Of a stretch of DNA of 64,000 bases, positions 19,257 to 27,189 are shown one piece after another (position 1 is the first letter of the stretch; every line of letters begins with the position of its first letter). The position numbers were made by a program, and so were the translations under genes. Under the pieces are notes generated by a model. It was not told the origin of the DNA. It did not search any database and was given only the letters and a program-made list of their open reading frames with translations. The stretch lies in assembly GCA_020050435.1 (NCBI GenBank), contig JAGVKQ010000019.1, positions 1 through 64,000 on the forward strand, read 5' to 3'. Source of the stretch: Candidatus Caenarcanales bacterium. GTDB taxonomy: Bacteria > Cyanobacteriota > Vampirovibrionia > 2-02-FULL-35-15.

Positions 19257-19931
19257 ATGAATAAAACATTTAAAAAACTACAAAAAAATAAATCATTTTT
19301 GAAGACTTTGTCTGAGCAAGAAAGATTAGCTTTTAACGAAGCCTGTAAGAGGTCTTATCAGTTAGATACTTTGTTTAAAAGAGTTAAGGTTCTGATGAAA
19401 AAAGAAGATACTTTTTTAAAAAAGAACTATAAATTAAAACCCTTAATAAGACAAGTTGTTGGCAAAAAAACTGATGAGGTAGATGTAAATAAAATACTTG
19501 AACAATGGCAAAACCAAATTACTAAAACATTTCAGGCAAAGGGCATTAATCCTAAATCTATAAATATTAAATGGGCAAAAATATTGTCCGAGTTAGAACT
19601 GGATGCAGAGTGCTATTATTTAATTGCTTTGAGATTTTTAGATTTGCTAGAACGAATCAAAGTCTTTAATAATATAAAAGATAGCTCACCTTGTAAGCCA
19701 ATTATCTTAGTTGCTAATGGATTAATAAAACACTCAGAAAAAAAGAACATGGGTGGAACCATGGAGCTATCATTAGAGGTTAACCATAAAACTGGTCCTA
19801 AAATAAAAGGAGCAGCAATCGGTAAAGACGATAGCCGAAGAATATTTGACCCAGGACTTTATATAAGTCATAAGTCTTTAGAAACTAAAATATCTAATCT
19901 TGTTGCAGAAAAAATCTTTAAGCAAACCTAA
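19257..19931 (+). CDS. Hypothetical protein, partner of the DUF3800-like gene
   Basis: A 224-residue basic protein with no recognised domain. The N-terminal half is Lys-rich and helical (KTFKKLQKNKSFLKTLSEQER); the C-terminal half contains CYYLIALRFLDLLERIKVF and a Gly-rich stretch, NMGGTMELSLEVNHKTGPKIKGAAIG. ATG 19257 is preferred over GTG 19248, although the SD is weak. It begins 13 bp after the DUF3800-like stop and is presumably co-transcribed. It converges on a small HTH gene. No function is assigned. Confidence 0.55.
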   Translation: MNKTFKKLQKNKSFLKTLSEQERLAFNEACKRSYQLDTLFKRVKVLMKKEDTFLKKNYKLKPLIRQVVGKKTDEVDVNKILEQWQNQITKTFQAKGINPKSINIKWAKILSELELDAECYYLIALRFLDLLERIKVFNNIKDSSPCKPIILVANGLIKHSEKKNMGGTMELSLEVNHKTGPKIKGAAIGKDDSRRIFDPGLYISHKSLETKISNLVAEKIFKQT

Positions 19932-19958
19932 CATCCTTAATCACTTTGCATAATCCTG

Positions 19959-20282
19959 TCAAAGATTTAATCTTAACTTTTGATTTTCTGGACTTAGTTT
20001 TAGCAATGTACGTAAAGTCTTTTCTCCAAACAATTTTTTATCAAAAGTTTCTCCAACTCCTTTTAATTTATCTATTACGTGGCTGTCCAGTTTTAAGAGG
20101 TTAAGCATTTGTATAACCCTTACCCTAGATACCCCAAGGTATTTAGCAAACTCAGCTTTAGACTTGTATTGCCCACTGTCAAGCATTTTTTGCCACTCCA
20201 TAGCTCTGTAAATCGGGTTCTGGTAAACTTTTTTAGACTTTCGTTTTCTCATATCTGCAAAATCTGGTAATATAAATTGCAT
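19959..20282 (-). CDS. ParB/KorB-like HTH protein
   Basis: A protein of about 107 residues with a helix-turn-helix like those in ParB/KorB-type and phage regulators: WQKMLDSGQYKSKAEFAKYLGVSRVRVIQMLNLLKL is too long to be chance, with GVSRVRVIQMLNLLKL as the recognition helix. The C-terminus, ending FGEKTLRTLLKLSPENQKLRL, follows the pattern of such small proteins. The longer frame begins with TTG at 20351; ATG 20282 is chosen as the first ATG, but no strong SD supports either. It is probably a regulator of the island. No partner is obvious. Confidence 0.6.
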   Translation of the reverse strand: MQFILPDFADMRKRKSKKVYQNPIYRAMEWQKMLDSGQYKSKAEFAKYLGVSRVRVIQMLNLLKLDSHVIDKLKGVGETFDKKLFGEKTLRTLLKLSPENQKLRLNL

Positions 20283-20351
20283 TATAAAAGTTCTCTTATT
20301 GGTATAGTTCGGGGAGCCATTTAGATTTAAGTTATAAGTTGCAAGTTTCAA

Positions 20352-20656
20352 GGAAGCAGCAGGCGAAAGTTTGCTGCTTTTTTTGTTTAAGTAAATAATT
20401 TAAAAATAACAGTACGTGGTACCTTCCTTAAATTTAATTTCTTTTAGGCAACTGGATTGCTTTTATCATTTCATCTTTCAAAGAATATAACTCTTGTCTG
20501 AAGATTTGAAGCTAACCTAACTAGAATTCAAATTCAAAACTCTCAAATTCAACAGCAACTACAACAAATACAAAGGCAGCAACAATGGGATGCTATTAGG
20601 CACTAAAAGTAATATCTTTTCTTTATGAATTAAGGTAAAATTGATTCTAAATTAGG
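20352..20656. other. Gene-free stretch with Gln-rich coding relic
   Basis: No intact gene is seen. From 20502 to 20606 an open frame of 34 codons without a start ends in TAA and encodes a Gln-rich tail (IQIQNSQIQQQLQQIQRQQQ, then WDAIRH). It looks like the 3' end of a lost gene. The rest is AT-rich without clear signals. Confidence 0.4.
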
Positions 20657-21898
20657 ATGAAAATTAAAATGTTTGAATGGCTTTCTGCAAACTTTCATGG
20701 CATATTTACTTTTATAGAAGAGCATTTACCTTTTCTCAAAGGAATCTTTTCATTCCCATCTCGCAAAAAAAAGTTTCATGTAGTGCAAAGACATAAAGGT
20801 TGGTGGCATCTAGGTTCTGTTGATAAAAAACCAGCTACTCAACTTTGTGCTGATTTTTGTGTAACAAATACAGATGATAAGCCAATCATATTACTAACTG
20901 CTAGGATTACTCGTTTTATATGTAACAATGAAAAAGCAAAATGGCTACGTAAGATACAGCTTTTTTTTATTAACAAATTTAGATTTCTACAAAAGACTTA
21001 TGATGGGCTTGTTTTATACAGAGATTTTTACGGTAGTACTTATGGCAAAGAACCAATACCTCCTAGTGGTACAACAGATGCCAGAATAGATTTTTTTATT
21101 GAGCCTCCAATTTGTAAGGAAGGAGAAGAAATTATAGCTACCATAATCTTAAGAGACCAATATAATAATAAATATATAGAAAAAAATATTTCATTTAGAC
21201 CACCAGTTAGTAAACCTGAAAAAGAAGAACGGATAGAACAATTAATTGAGCCTATTCATTCTTTATCCAACAGTCTAGAAAAAAATGTTGTTTCAATTCT
21301 TCAAGCAGAAATTTTCAGGTATAAACAATGTGGAAGGCGTGTAGGTGGACTTGGAAGTATTCAAATGTCTTATAATGGTCATAAGTTTACTGGAATGGGT
21401 GCTGATGGCAGAAAAGCAGATTCACCTGAAGTTCAGGTCTTTGTTAAAGATCCTGAAAATGCTTCAATAATTTCTGATAACGCAGATGCACTTTTAAATG
21501 TTTATAATCAATTAACCACTGATAAAGAGAAACAAAGTTTTGTTAAATACTTGCTAAAAAGACTTTCTAAGGATACTGAATATGCTTCTATAGGATATTT
21601 AATTTTATACGTCCTCATGAGAGTTGATAAATTTCCAGAGGCATTAAGTAAAGCAAAAAGGGATTTACAGAATGATGATAAATATGGTTTTAGTGATTTA
21701 TTGATTTTCCTTGATAGGTCATTAAAATATAAACATGAAATGTTTACAGAGAGCATGCTTGAAGAAACAGAAAAATTTATTGATAAATTACAAGAACACA
21801 CATTTTGTATAAAAGAGAGAGTAGTTTCAATAAGAGCAAGCCGGCTTGCTTTAAAAGTAATAGCTCCTAAGATTCCTTCAGCCCCCGTAAAAATATAG
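20657..21898 (+). CDS. Hypothetical protein with beta-sandwich-like N-terminal half
   Basis: A 413-residue protein without recognised family. The N-terminal 200 residues contain alternating strands (PATQLCADFCVTNTDDKPI, then ILLTARITRF and GEEIIATIILRDQYNN), reminiscent of a beta-sandwich. A segment RYKQCGRRVGGLGSIQMSYNGHKF follows near residue 217, then helices to the end, including PSAPVKI. No signal peptide or clear membrane helix. ATG 20657 has AGG immediately before it, so ATG 20669 is a possible alternative. It stands alone, bordered downstream by dispersed repeats. Confidence 0.55.
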   Translation: MKIKMFEWLSANFHGIFTFIEEHLPFLKGIFSFPSRKKKFHVVQRHKGWWHLGSVDKKPATQLCADFCVTNTDDKPIILLTARITRFICNNEKAKWLRKIQLFFINKFRFLQKTYDGLVLYRDFYGSTYGKEPIPPSGTTDARIDFFIEPPICKEGEEIIATIILRDQYNNKYIEKNISFRPPVSKPEKEERIEQLIEPIHSLSNSLEKNVVSILQAEIFRYKQCGRRVGGLGSIQMSYNGHKFTGMGADGRKADSPEVQVFVKDPENASIISDNADALLNVYNQLTTDKEKQSFVKYLLKRLSKDTEYASIGYLILYVLMRVDKFPEALSKAKRDLQNDDKYGFSDLLIFLDRSLKYKHEMFTESMLEETEKFIDKLQEHTFCIKERVVSIRASRLALKVIAPKIPSAPVKI

Positions 21899-21908
21899 GA
21901 CTTTCTCT

Positions 21909-21934
21909 AAGTTTTAAGCGGTAAGCGTTAAGTC
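21909..21934. repeat. Dispersed repeat B, copy 1
   Basis: AAGTTTTAAG followed by CGGTAAGCGTTAAGTC, located just after a stop codon. The core GCGGTAAGCGTTAAGTC recurs near 24476-24493, and a degenerate form lies around 23275-23310. Confidence 0.5.
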
Positions 21935-21998
21935 TTGCTGCTTTGTTTGTTTTTCAATAAACAAAGTTCGACTCTGTGCAATCTAGTTTCTTTTTCCT

Positions 21999-22020
21999 AA
22001 AAACATAAGGCTTTTCTTGG
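21999..22020. repeat. Dispersed repeat A, copy 1
   Basis: Contains AAAACATAAGGCTTTTCTTG plus a final G. The same sequence occurs in three other gaps of this region (23236, 25502 and 26510), always outside genes. Confidence 0.6.
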
Positions 22021-22032
22021 GGGATATAAGTT

Positions 22033-23133
22033 TTACATCTTCAAATCATACCTAGTGCCCTTAAGTTGTCCTTTTTTATCTAAAATCTTTTTATCAACTA
22101 AATCTTGGAGATCTCTTGTAGCTGTTGCTCTAGATGTTTTAGTAATAGAGATATAATTCTCAGCACTTAAACCTCCTTTAAAGCCCTCAATTCCTTCCTG
22201 GAATATGCGAGTAATAACTTTTTCTTGTCTGGGATTTAAGACAGTTTTATTTTTCTCATAAAATTTAGCTTTCTTGATTAGGAACTCTACCATTTTTTGG
22301 CTATAATTTTGAGCTTCTAATATGGTTTCAGAAAAATACTTTAGCCAATCAGTAATTTCAAGGCTTTTATTTGAGTAGTCAAGAGCATCATAGTATTTCT
22401 TTTTTTGTTTTTCAATTGCAATGGATAGTGCAATTAGAGTTGGTTGTCCTAAGCATTGAGATAGAGATTTTTCTGCAAGAGCTCGTGCAATTCTCCCATT
22501 CCCGTCTTCAAATGGATGAATGGATACAAAATATAAATGTGCTATGCCTGCACGTATAAGTGTTGGTAACGGCTCTTTGGCTTTTGGTTGAGATTTATTG
22601 AACCAGTCAATAAATCTATTCATCTCTTTAATCATATTTTGTGATGGTGGAGCCTCGAAATGTACTTTAGGATTATGAATAGGACCTGAGACTACTTGCA
22701 TGGGAGATTCATGAGTTCTATAGGACTTTATGTTATCTAAGTCTTTACGTCCACTTATTATCATGGAATACCATTGTTTTAAAGTTTGACTTGAAAGAGG
22801 TTTGGAGTAATTTTGGTAAAGATCTACCATTAATTCTGATATTCCTTCTTCAGCTAAAGAAGATTTTTTTTTATCTGCTTTTAAACCAAAATTTTTACTA
22901 ATTGATGAGTGTAAGCTATCGCGATTGAGATATTCTCCCTCAATAGCTGATGTTTTAAGTGCCTCATCACAAATCAAATTAATACTTAGGTCTAACTTTT
23001 CATTAGAATCTATGTGTTTAAATGTACCTAGAAACACCCCACTTTTATGAGTGAAATCTAGTTCAAGCTCATCCAATAAAGCCTTGTTGTACTTAAAATG
23101 AGGCCATTCTTTTTGTTGCCAATTCCATTTCAT
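22033..23133 (-). CDS. Fic-domain protein with N-terminal inhibitory helix and C-terminal winged helix
   Basis: A 366-residue Fic protein, likely an AMP-transferase acting on a cytosolic target. It has a DUF4172-like N-terminus with the inhibitory motif TSAIEG (Glu65), the class II arrangement that blocks ATP binding. The catalytic motif HPFEDGNGR is at residues 206-214. The C-terminal 70 residues (VITRIFQEG, SAENYISITKTSRATATRDL) form a winged helix. The start ATG lies inside one of two tandem inverted repeats that flank a TATAAT box, so the protein probably represses its own gene. Free-standing class II Fic proteins are self-regulated; the target is unknown. Confidence 0.92.
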   Translation of the reverse strand: MKWNWQQKEWPHFKYNKALLDELELDFTHKSGVFLGTFKHIDSNEKLDLSINLICDEALKTSAIEGEYLNRDSLHSSISKNFGLKADKKKSSLAEEGISELMVDLYQNYSKPLSSQTLKQWYSMIISGRKDLDNIKSYRTHESPMQVVSGPIHNPKVHFEAPPSQNMIKEMNRFIDWFNKSQPKAKEPLPTLIRAGIAHLYFVSIHPFEDGNGRIARALAEKSLSQCLGQPTLIALSIAIEKQKKKYYDALDYSNKSLEITDWLKYFSETILEAQNYSQKMVEFLIKKAKFYEKNKTVLNPRQEKVITRIFQEGIEGFKGGLSAENYISITKTSRATATRDLQDLVDKKILDKKGQLKGTRYDLKM

Positions 23134-23204
23134 GAGTTATAAACCTTAACTTTATAACTCATATTATACCCTTTTCTGAGCTATAAATCTTAACTTTATA
23201 ACTC
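23132..23204 (-). promoter_or_regulatory. Fic promoter with two tandem inverted repeats
   Basis: Two near-identical inverted repeats, TGAGTTATAAA-N7-TTTATAACTCA, at 23133-23161 (extended by one base pair to 23132-23162) and TGAGCTATAAA-N7-TTTATAACTCA at 23177-23204. Between them, on the minus strand, is TATAAT (23168-23163). The start codon (23133-23131) overlaps the first repeat. This predicts tight repression by a dimeric DNA-binding protein, most simply the Fic winged helix. Confidence 0.75.
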
Positions 23205-23235
23205 AGTTACCCTTAAAAAAAGGTGTTTTTTATTG

Positions 23236-23256
23236 AAAACATAAGGCTTTTCTTGG
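23236..23256. repeat. Dispersed repeat A, copy 2
   Basis: AAAACATAAGGCTTTTCTTG plus G, between the fic promoter and the end of the acetyltransferase gene. Confidence 0.6.
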
Positions 23257-23315
23257 GGATACAGTTACAAGCCTCAAGTTAAGTTATAAGCTTTAAGTCT
23301 TGCCGCTTTTCACTT

Positions 23316-23819
23316 TTACAACTCTTTCTCAAATTTATAATCACATTCATTATCAAAAAGCTCATTAGGTTCTGTAGCCACCATTTTAAAACCATTTCTT
23401 AAATAAAATTTGTGACCAATTTTATTTTCGCTTTGAGCATAACAATATATTTTCTTTATTTTTTTTGAGATTAAGAATTCTTCTCCATTTAGCAATAATT
23501 TCTTTCCAATTCCTTTTCCAATATGCGATGGCTTTAAATAAATACGAATGAGTTCAGCTTTTTCATTATCTCTTACTTGAATATTGCAAAAACCTAGAAT
23601 ACTATTCTCTTCCTCTGCAACTTCAAAAGAAGTTTCTCCCTTTTTAATGTAGGGTATGTGTTTTTGTAATTCTTCAGCAGTGTAAAACTTATCAACATAT
23701 TCTTTTATTTTAGATGGTATATAAATATCCTTATAAGTATAATTCCATGCTTCAAAAGCAACATCATAGATTTTTTCAAAATCGTTTTCACATAACTGTC
23801 TGTATTTAATATCTGACAT
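23316..23819 (-). CDS. GNAT-family N-acetyltransferase
   Basis: A 167-residue acetyl-CoA-dependent acetyltransferase of the GNAT superfamily, probably cytosolic. The N-terminal strand is KYRQLCENDFEKIYDV; the acetyl-CoA binding motif A is IYLKPSHIGKGIGKKLLL near residues 91-108, followed by YCYAQSENKIGHKFYLRNGFKMV typical of motif B. The length is normal for the family. The substrate is not predictable. It stands alone between the Fic gene and an AHSA1-like gene and is followed by repeat-A DNA. Confidence 0.88.
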   Translation of the reverse strand: MSDIKYRQLCENDFEKIYDVAFEAWNYTYKDIYIPSKIKEYVDKFYTAEELQKHIPYIKKGETSFEVAEEENSILGFCNIQVRDNEKAELIRIYLKPSHIGKGIGKKLLLNGEEFLISKKIKKIYCYAQSENKIGHKFYLRNGFKMVATEPNELFDNECDYKFEKEL

Positions 23820-23874
23820 AGTTTATATTATTGCAGGATTAGGCTACCTTTCAAAGGTATAAGTTAAAGAATTT

Positions 23875-24363
23875 TTATTGATCAGGAATTTCGGGTTCGA
23901 CGAGTTTGGACAGAAGCTCTAATGACTCTTGCCAGCCGAGGTAGCAGGACTCTGGCGGAATCATACTAGGAATGTTTTCCTGCGTGATATTTACTTCTGT
24001 ACCCACAGAAACTTTAGTTAATGTGTAAGTGGTTTTCATTTCACCAGGAAGATTTGGATCATCAAACACATCAGTGGCAACAATGCGCTCTGCAGGTTTG
24101 AGCTCAACATATTTGCCACCGAATGAATGGCTTTTTCCAGTGGAAAAGTTTGTGAAGGACATCTTAAATGTGCCGCCCACTTTAGCATCTAAATGATGGA
24201 CTGTACATGTGAAGCCATGAGGCGGAAGCCATTTGGAACATGCAGACGGATCAAGAACTGCTTTATAAATACGCTCTGGTGGTGCCTTGAGCACTCTGTG
24301 GAGTCTTATGGTGTTTGTATTCATAGTTTGTTTGGTATTTGTTTCTTCTGTTTTGGTTGACAT
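23875..24363 (-). CDS. AHSA1/SRPBCC-domain protein
   Basis: A 162-residue START-like protein of the AHSA1 (activator of Hsp90 ATPase homologue 1) group. Motifs include RVLKAPPERIYKAVLDPSA, CSKWLPPHGF, KVGGTFKMSF and the C-terminal GWQESLELLSKLVE. Such proteins have a hydrophobic cavity; most bacterial members have no proven function. The SD AAGGAG lies 10 bp upstream. Its DNA looks clearly richer in G+C than its neighbours (for example CCAGCCGAGG, CTCTGGCGG), suggesting recent acquisition from another genome. Confidence 0.9.
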   Translation of the reverse strand: MSTKTEETNTKQTMNTNTIRLHRVLKAPPERIYKAVLDPSACSKWLPPHGFTCTVHHLDAKVGGTFKMSFTNFSTGKSHSFGGKYVELKPAERIVATDVFDDPNLPGEMKTTYTLTKVSVGTEVNITQENIPSMIPPESCYLGWQESLELLSKLVEPEIPDQ

Positions 24364-24474
24364 GGTTCTTGATCTCCTTAGGTATCAATTAATAATACTC
24401 AGACTTGAATATAAAATCAACTCTTAAGATACTAAGAGCTTCAATTAGTGAGAGAATTTAAGTTTTAAGGAAAA

Positions 24475-24493
24475 AAGCGGTAAGCGTTAAGTC
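24475..24493. repeat. Dispersed repeat B, copy 2
   Basis: AAGCGGTAAGCGTTAAGTC, overlapping the 3' end of the adjoining minus-strand gene. Same core as at 21918-21934. Confidence 0.5.
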
Positions 24494-25410
24494 GTTTCTT
24501 CTTTTAGTCTTTTTAAGTCTTCATATAAACCTTCACATGCAGAGAGATATGCTCTACTTAATAGTGGAAATTCAGGTGATTCTGCAATTGAAATAACACC
24601 ATCAGCAAAATCCTTACTTAATAACTCACATTTATCTATAAATTCTCTTGTTTCAGCAATAGTGGGTTGAACTTCTTTTCTGATTCCTAAAAAAGGGTCT
24701 CCATTCTCTTGAGCAATTGATTCTCCAATTAAAGAATCACCTCTTATAAATGGTTGTATTCCAGTTGCAAGAATTTGCTCTTCTTCTTTTGATAATGGAT
24801 TTGCACAGTATAAGTTTACTGAGTCATGTCGTAAAGGGTAGCTTTGTACATCAATCTTATATTCAATTCTTTCTGGATACTTTATTAAAAAATTATCTAA
24901 AGCCCTTATAAGATCAGCTCTGATCTCTACATTCATAGAATACTTTATTATGTTATTTTCATCAGCTCTTTGGCTTAAATAGGTAGTCATTTTATCTGAC
25001 ATTCTAAAAACAAAATCATCGTAACTTGACTTAACCCCACCGTTTACTGTTTTTGCTCTTAGCAAAACAGGCACTTCTTTTTCAGTGTCGGAGTATAACT
25101 CAGATGCATATCTTATATTCTTATATCTTTTCTTGCATAAAATAATAAACAAATCAGTTGTTTCATTGCCAGTTTTTACTGGAATTCTTTTGCCGGGTCT
25201 TTCTTTTGCATGCAGAGCAAATACTTTATCTAACCATAGTTGTTTGGATAAATTTGTTCTTGCTAAGGCAGAAATGCTATTAGCATTGACTAAAGATTCA
25301 CCACCTTGGGAATTGTCCACAATTGGTGATGGATTCCCTTTTGTAGCTAAGGACCTTTGAGGTGTCCAAAATAACAATACAAACTTTTGAAGGTGTTGAT
25401 ATAATTTCAT
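24487..25410 (-). CDS. Hypothetical protein
   Basis: A 307-residue soluble protein with no recognised family. The first 20 residues are mildly hydrophobic (LYQHLQKFVLLFW) but are not a clear signal peptide. Residues 95-215 are mixed, including KSSYDDFVFRMSDKMTTYL and ADLIRALDNFLIKYPERIEYKI; the C-terminus is helical and acidic. The first ATG has no SD, so the start is uncertain. It is one of four large unrecognised minus-strand proteins between 24.5 and 31.4 kb; they do not obviously resemble each other. Confidence 0.5.
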   Translation of the reverse strand: MKLYQHLQKFVLLFWTPQRSLATKGNPSPIVDNSQGGESLVNANSISALARTNLSKQLWLDKVFALHAKERPGKRIPVKTGNETTDLFIILCKKRYKNIRYASELYSDTEKEVPVLLRAKTVNGGVKSSYDDFVFRMSDKMTTYLSQRADENNIIKYSMNVEIRADLIRALDNFLIKYPERIEYKIDVQSYPLRHDSVNLYCANPLSKEEEQILATGIQPFIRGDSLIGESIAQENGDPFLGIRKEVQPTIAETREFIDKCELLSKDFADGVISIAESPEFPLLSRAYLSACEGLYEDLKRLKEETT

Positions 25411-25501
25411 CTTTTAATTTAATATAAGCATATATTAAGGATATAAATCAACCTTTTGAAAGATAAAATTTTTCTCATAAAATATATTAGCCTTTTTACT
25501 G

Positions 25502-25522
25502 AAAACATAAGACTTTTCTTGG
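25502..25522. repeat. Dispersed repeat A, copy 3
   Basis: AAAACATAAGACTTTTCTTG plus G, one change from copies 1 and 2, in the gap between two hypothetical genes. Confidence 0.6.
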
Positions 25523-25562
25523 TTAATATAAGCTCGAGCATAATTAACCATTAAAATAAAAA

Positions 25563-26414
25563 TTATGGTATTTCACTAAGCCATTGTTTTAAAATATCTG
25601 TATTTGCTGTAGAGCTTAATTCTCCCCTATCAATTCTTCTATTTAATTCAGCTTCGAGCTCTCTAAAAAATCTTGCTTGGTCTAACCCAGTTAATCTTAT
25701 TATTTTAGGTTCATGTGCTTTTAAAACATCAGAGGTTAATTTGATACTTTGAAGCCTTTCTTCTTTACTTTCTAATCTACCTTTAGAAATTGTTCTTTCA
25801 AAAAAATTTGCAGGAGCAGAATGATTAATTAATCTATTGCTTTGGAGAAGAGTCTTTTTAGATGTTTCATCTAGCCTTTGTATAGGAAAACTAAATCCAT
25901 TAATATTTATAGTATTTTGTCCGGAAATTAAAATATTTACATCATCTGTTAAAACTTGTATAGGGGGATTTGTAGAAAAATCTATACCTCTCCAAGTTGC
26001 TCTTATATAGGAGCCGTCTCTGGCTGAATGTAATGTTCCTAATGCAGGAGGTTGGCTAGAACTAGATGACCTATTAAAGTTAGATTCATCAAATACAAAT
26101 ACACAAACCTCATTTCCTACTCCATGTTTTGCTGTGCTTTCATATAGTTTTTGAGAGTATAAATATACACTGTAATCTCTTTGTTTATCTGATTGCGAAG
26201 ATCTTCTTAAATCATCTATAGTTTGAGTCCAAGCAGGGTTTTCAAAAAGATTTTTTTGAGTAGTAGAGCGATTACAAATATTTTGCCATTCGGCCTCTGA
26301 AATAGAATTTAAAATATCTATTACTGGATCATTGCCACTTCCAGTATGGACTTGTACACCATGTGAAGGTGTTATGCCTCCTGCACCAAAACTACTTGCC
26401 CCATTAACATTCAT
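25563..26414 (-). CDS. Hypothetical protein
   Basis: A 283-residue soluble protein not placed in a family. The N-terminus is Gly/Ser-rich and low-complexity (MNVNGASSFGAGGITPSHG), then VIDILNSISEAEWQNI. The middle carries VCVFVFDESNFNRSSSSSQ and a beta-rich part; the last 60 residues are helical (RFFRELEAELNRRIDRGEL). No signal peptide, membrane helix or SD is visible. The disordered Ser/Gly start could be a secretion signal of an effector, but that is only speculation. Confidence 0.5.
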   Translation of the reverse strand: MNVNGASSFGAGGITPSHGVQVHTGSGNDPVIDILNSISEAEWQNICNRSTTQKNLFENPAWTQTIDDLRRSSQSDKQRDYSVYLYSQKLYESTAKHGVGNEVCVFVFDESNFNRSSSSSQPPALGTLHSARDGSYIRATWRGIDFSTNPPIQVLTDDVNILISGQNTININGFSFPIQRLDETSKKTLLQSNRLINHSAPANFFERTISKGRLESKEERLQSIKLTSDVLKAHEPKIIRLTGLDQARFFRELEAELNRRIDRGELSSTANTDILKQWLSEIP

Positions 26415-26509
26415 AAATATATAAAGTGTTTTTAATGCTATTTTTTATAATCTTTAATGAAAGCTTAAGTTTATTAATGGAATTTAATGTTAGTCAGTCT
26501 ATTTCCCTA

Positions 26510-26527
26510 AAAACATAAGGCTTTTCT
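26510..26527. repeat. Dispersed repeat A, copy 4 (shortened)
   Basis: AAAACATAAGGCTTTTCT, lacking the final TGG, in the divergent promoter region before the cyclase gene. Confidence 0.5.
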
Positions 26528-26547
26528 ATTTAAATCTTTTTAAAAGG

Positions 26548-26553
26548 TATAAT
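26548..26553 (+). promoter_or_regulatory. TATAAT box close to the cyclase start
   Basis: A perfect -10 hexamer ends 9 bp before the ATG at 26563 and no SD site is present, so transcription would begin within about 2-3 bases of the start codon. Confidence 0.5.
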
Positions 26554-26562
26554 AAATCCAAC

Positions 26563-27189
26563 ATGAAACTAATAGATTTAAGTCATGAGTTTAAGGAAAA
26601 TATGCCTGTTTACCCAGGAGATGAACCGCCCAAGTTTGTACAGGTTTCTGACTACTCTAAAGAAGGTTGTTTTAATTATAGAATCAATTCTGGTTTTCAT
26701 GTAGGTACTCATATCGATGCGCCATTTCATATGATTCCAGGTGCAAAAAAATTATCTGAAATTAATGTAGAAAGATTTTTTGGTAAGGGAGTATTAATTG
26801 ATGCCACTGGAAAAAAAGAAATTGATGTGGATTTACTGGAGAGAAAAAATGTTTTAAAAGATAGTATTGTTTTAATTATGACAGGATTTTATAAAGATTT
26901 TGGCAGTGAAGAATACTATAATAACTTTCCTGAAATTACAGAGGCATTTGCAAAAAGAATGGTTGAGCTTAAAGTAAAAATTGTGGCAATGGATACACCC
27001 AGTCCTGATAAGCATCCTTATAAAGTCCATAAAATCTTATTAAAAGAAGAAATATTGATAATTGAAAATTTAACTAATCTAGAAGAACTTCTAGGAGTTG
27101 ATGATTTTGAAGTAATTGCACTTCCTGCAAAATTTCATAGTGATGGTGCACCCATTAGAGTAGTGGTACAGGTTAATAATTCTCAATGA
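26563..27189 (+). CDS. Cyclase/kynurenine-formamidase-like metal hydrolase
   Basis: A 208-residue member of the cyclase family (PF04199), which includes bacterial kynurenine formamidase. The metal-binding signature HVGTHIDAPFH is at residues 47-57, with LSHEFKENMPVYPGD at the N-terminus and LPAKFHSDGAPIRVV at the end. It probably hydrolyses an amide or ester using a divalent metal. The substrate is unknown; no tryptophan catabolic genes are near. A perfect TATAAT lies 9 bp before the ATG and no SD is visible, so the mRNA may be leaderless. The 3' end overlaps the convergent neighbour by 17 bp. Confidence 0.88.
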   Translation: MKLIDLSHEFKENMPVYPGDEPPKFVQVSDYSKEGCFNYRINSGFHVGTHIDAPFHMIPGAKKLSEINVERFFGKGVLIDATGKKEIDVDLLERKNVLKDSIVLIMTGFYKDFGSEEYYNNFPEITEAFAKRMVELKVKIVAMDTPSPDKHPYKVHKILLKEEILIIENLTNLEELLGVDDFEVIALPAKFHSDGAPIRVVVQVNNSQ

